Assembly (NCBI GenBank): GCA_035997045.1
Contig: DASYIY010000097.1
Location: forward strand, 1 to 22,821
DNA: 22,821 bases
From: VRUE01 sp035997045
GTDB lineage: Bacteria > Actinomycetota > Thermoleophilia > Solirubrobacterales > 70-9
Reading direction: 5' to 3'
This document shows, in pieces, positions 21,958 to 22,821 of this stretch. The position numbers were made by a program, and so were the translations under genes. Under the pieces are notes generated by a model. That model worked only from the letters and a program-made list of their open reading frames with translations. It had not been told where the DNA came from and ran no database searches. How positions within the stretch are numbered: position 1 is the first letter of the stretch; the number at the start of each line of letters is the position of its first letter.

Positions 21958-22332
21958 ATGGCCGAGCCGCATCCCTTCCGTCGCGCCGCCGAAGCGAAGG
22001 ACGTCGAGCTGATGACCGCGACGCTGCGCGAGGATGTGGTCCTGCACAGCCCGATCCTCTTCCGTGGCTTCGAGGGCCGCGAGATCGTCGGCCAGGTTCT
22101 GACCCACGTCGCCGCCACCCTCGAAGCCCTCACCTACGTCGACGAGCTGGTCGGCGAGCGCACCGTCGCCCTCCGCTTCAAGGCCATGGTCGGCGACCGC
22201 GAGCTGGAGGGAATCGACTTCCTCGAGCTCGACGATGACGGCAAGGTGGCCGAGCTGACCGTCTTCATGCGCCCCCTCTCGGCCCTGACCCGTTTCAACG
22301 AGCAGATGGCCGAGCGCCTCGGCGTTGCGTAG
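21958..22332 (+). CDS. NTF2-like / SnoaL-type domain protein
   Basis: This is a single-domain protein of 124 residues with the cone-shaped NTF2-like fold pattern: an N-terminal helix pair (HPFRRAAEAKDVELMTATLR), then EDVVLHSPILFRGFEGREIV, GQVLTHVAATLEALTYVDEL and the curved sheet strands TVALRFKAMVGDRELEGIDF and LELDDDGKVAELTVFMRPLS. The fold serves enzymes, such as polyketide cyclases and isomerases, as well as ligand-binding proteins. No catalytic set is convincing, so only the fold is called. It is divergent from the Ddn-like gene, and the two promoters lie within about 60 bp. Confidence 0.85.
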   Translation: MAEPHPFRRAAEAKDVELMTATLREDVVLHSPILFRGFEGREIVGQVLTHVAATLEALTYVDELVGERTVALRFKAMVGDRELEGIDFLELDDDGKVAELTVFMRPLSALTRFNEQMAERLGVA

Positions 22333-22351
22333 TCACCCAGCCAGGCTCCTC

Positions 22352-22357
22352 TAGAAT
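22352..22357 (+). promoter_or_regulatory. -10 element of the tRNA-Tyr promoter
   Basis: TAGAAT lies 17 nt before the first base of the mature tRNA, giving a precursor with about a 10-nt leader. No clear -35. Confidence 0.5.
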
Positions 22358-22374
22358 CGCCCGCGACCTTCCCT

Positions 22375-22456
22375 GGGGGAGTGTCCGAGTGGTTAAAGGA
22401 GATGCGCTGTAAACGCATTGGCTCTGCCTACGCAGGTTCGAATCCTGCCTCCCCCA
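22375..22456 (+). tRNA. tRNA-Tyr (GTA anticodon)
   Basis: Acceptor GGGGGAG (22375-22381) pairs with CTCCCCC (22449-22455), discriminator A at 22456. The anticodon stem ATGCG/CGCAT encloses CTGTAAA, giving anticodon GTA. The variable arm is long (class II, as expected for bacterial Tyr). The T-arm is GCAGG-TTCGAAT-CCTGC. CCA is not encoded. Confidence 0.96.
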
Positions 22457-22519
22457 TCGACGAAAGCGCGCGCCGCCGCCCGAGCGAAACGACGGCGCAC
22501 GCAGCCGGCCCGGCTCAGG

Positions 22520-22821
22520 TCATTCAACCCAGACGCCGACCATCACGCCCCCGAGCTCCGCTGTCTCTGTCTCGGAGCCGGTCATCGTGCCGTTCGTCCT
22601 TTGTTCTTTTTTGCAGGTCGGGGTTCCGCCCACGGGGTCCAGTTCGAAGGTCAGCCCGCTGACGTTGATTTCGAGTGTGACTTCCTGTTTGGCGCCCATT
22701 TTCGGGTTGATGTTTTTGAAGGTGACGCTTTTGAGCCCCGCCTGAGGCGGGACTGTGACGGTGCAGCCGACGAGTGTCACTTCGACCTTGGTGTTCACCG
22801 GACACTGGATGCCCACCGTCC
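22520..22821 (-). CDS. Secreted-type beta-rich protein of unknown function, C-terminal part
   Basis: The frame is open to the window edge, so the N-terminus is outside; about 99 residues are visible. The sequence is Thr/Val-rich with alternating hydrophobic residues: VEVTLVGCTVTVPPQAGLKS, VTLEINVSGLTFELDPVGGT, PTCKKEQ and NGTMTGSETETAELGGVMVG, ending VWVE. Paired Cys and a terminal G-V/I-W-V-E strand match a group of exported hypothetical proteins I associate with Solirubrobacterales genomes. No catalytic motif is seen. The 63 nt between tRNA-Tyr and this gene's stop show nothing recognisable. Confidence 0.75.
   Translation of the reverse strand, partial: TVGIQCPVNTKVEVTLVGCTVTVPPQAGLKSVTFKNINPKMGAKQEVTLEINVSGLTFELDPVGGTPTCKKEQRTNGTMTGSETETAELGGVMVGVWVE

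Overview
The window is GC-rich bacterial chromosome with short intergenic gaps, GTG and TTG starts, two tRNA genes without an encoded CCA end, and no insertion sequence, phage, plasmid or CRISPR hallmark. The gene content points to a high-GC actinomycete, most likely class Thermoleophilia (Solirubrobacterales or a relative). That content includes a DUF385/Ddn-type deazaflavin enzyme, a FolE2-type GTP cyclohydrolase, an AbiEi-N/DUF559 protein, a family 5 uracil-DNA glycosylase and lineage-style secreted proteins. The placement is inferred from families, not from a search.

Layout. 1-564 is the end of an OmpR-type response regulator. 566-3287 (minus) is a secretion operon: a parallel beta-helix protein followed by two small cupredoxins. 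3480-6144 (plus) is a tight run of SprT-like metallopeptidase, LtrA-like membrane protein and dihydroorotate dehydrogenase (pyrD). 6145-6506 holds no intact gene but carries two decayed fragments. 6507-8727 is a divergent pair, a pseudo-receiver/thioredoxin-reductase-like flavoprotein and a group II truncated haemoglobin, separated by 37 bp containing back-to-back promoters. Then come a methyltransferase (minus), tRNA-Thr (minus), a TMEM175-type channel and a small coiled-coil membrane protein.

10731-14346 holds a ThiF/E1-like enzyme with a PqqD/RRE-like N-terminus, and two paralogous winged-helix regulators on either side of a uracil-DNA glycosylase gene. The two regulators share a dyad-containing element of about 46 bp upstream. 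14398-17851 (plus) encodes a ferritin-like lipoprotein, an MMPL-family exporter and PgsA. 17848-19079 is repeat-rich: degenerate tandem units, and three 45-bp interrupted palindromes around an AbiEi-N/DUF559 gene. 19140-22821 holds FolE2 (minus), a primary-type sigma-70 factor, a Ddn-like protein (minus), an NTF2-like protein, tRNA-Tyr and the end of a secreted protein.

The strongest non-gene signals are these: (i) the shared element in front of the two regulator paralogs; (ii) a -10 hexamer TAnnnT placed exactly 6 nt before the start codon of four genes, which implies leaderless mRNAs and decides two start choices; (iii) the 45-bp palindrome family. The most interesting proteins are the RRE-like/E1 fusion and the redox flavoprotein that has lost the thioredoxin-reductase CxxC.
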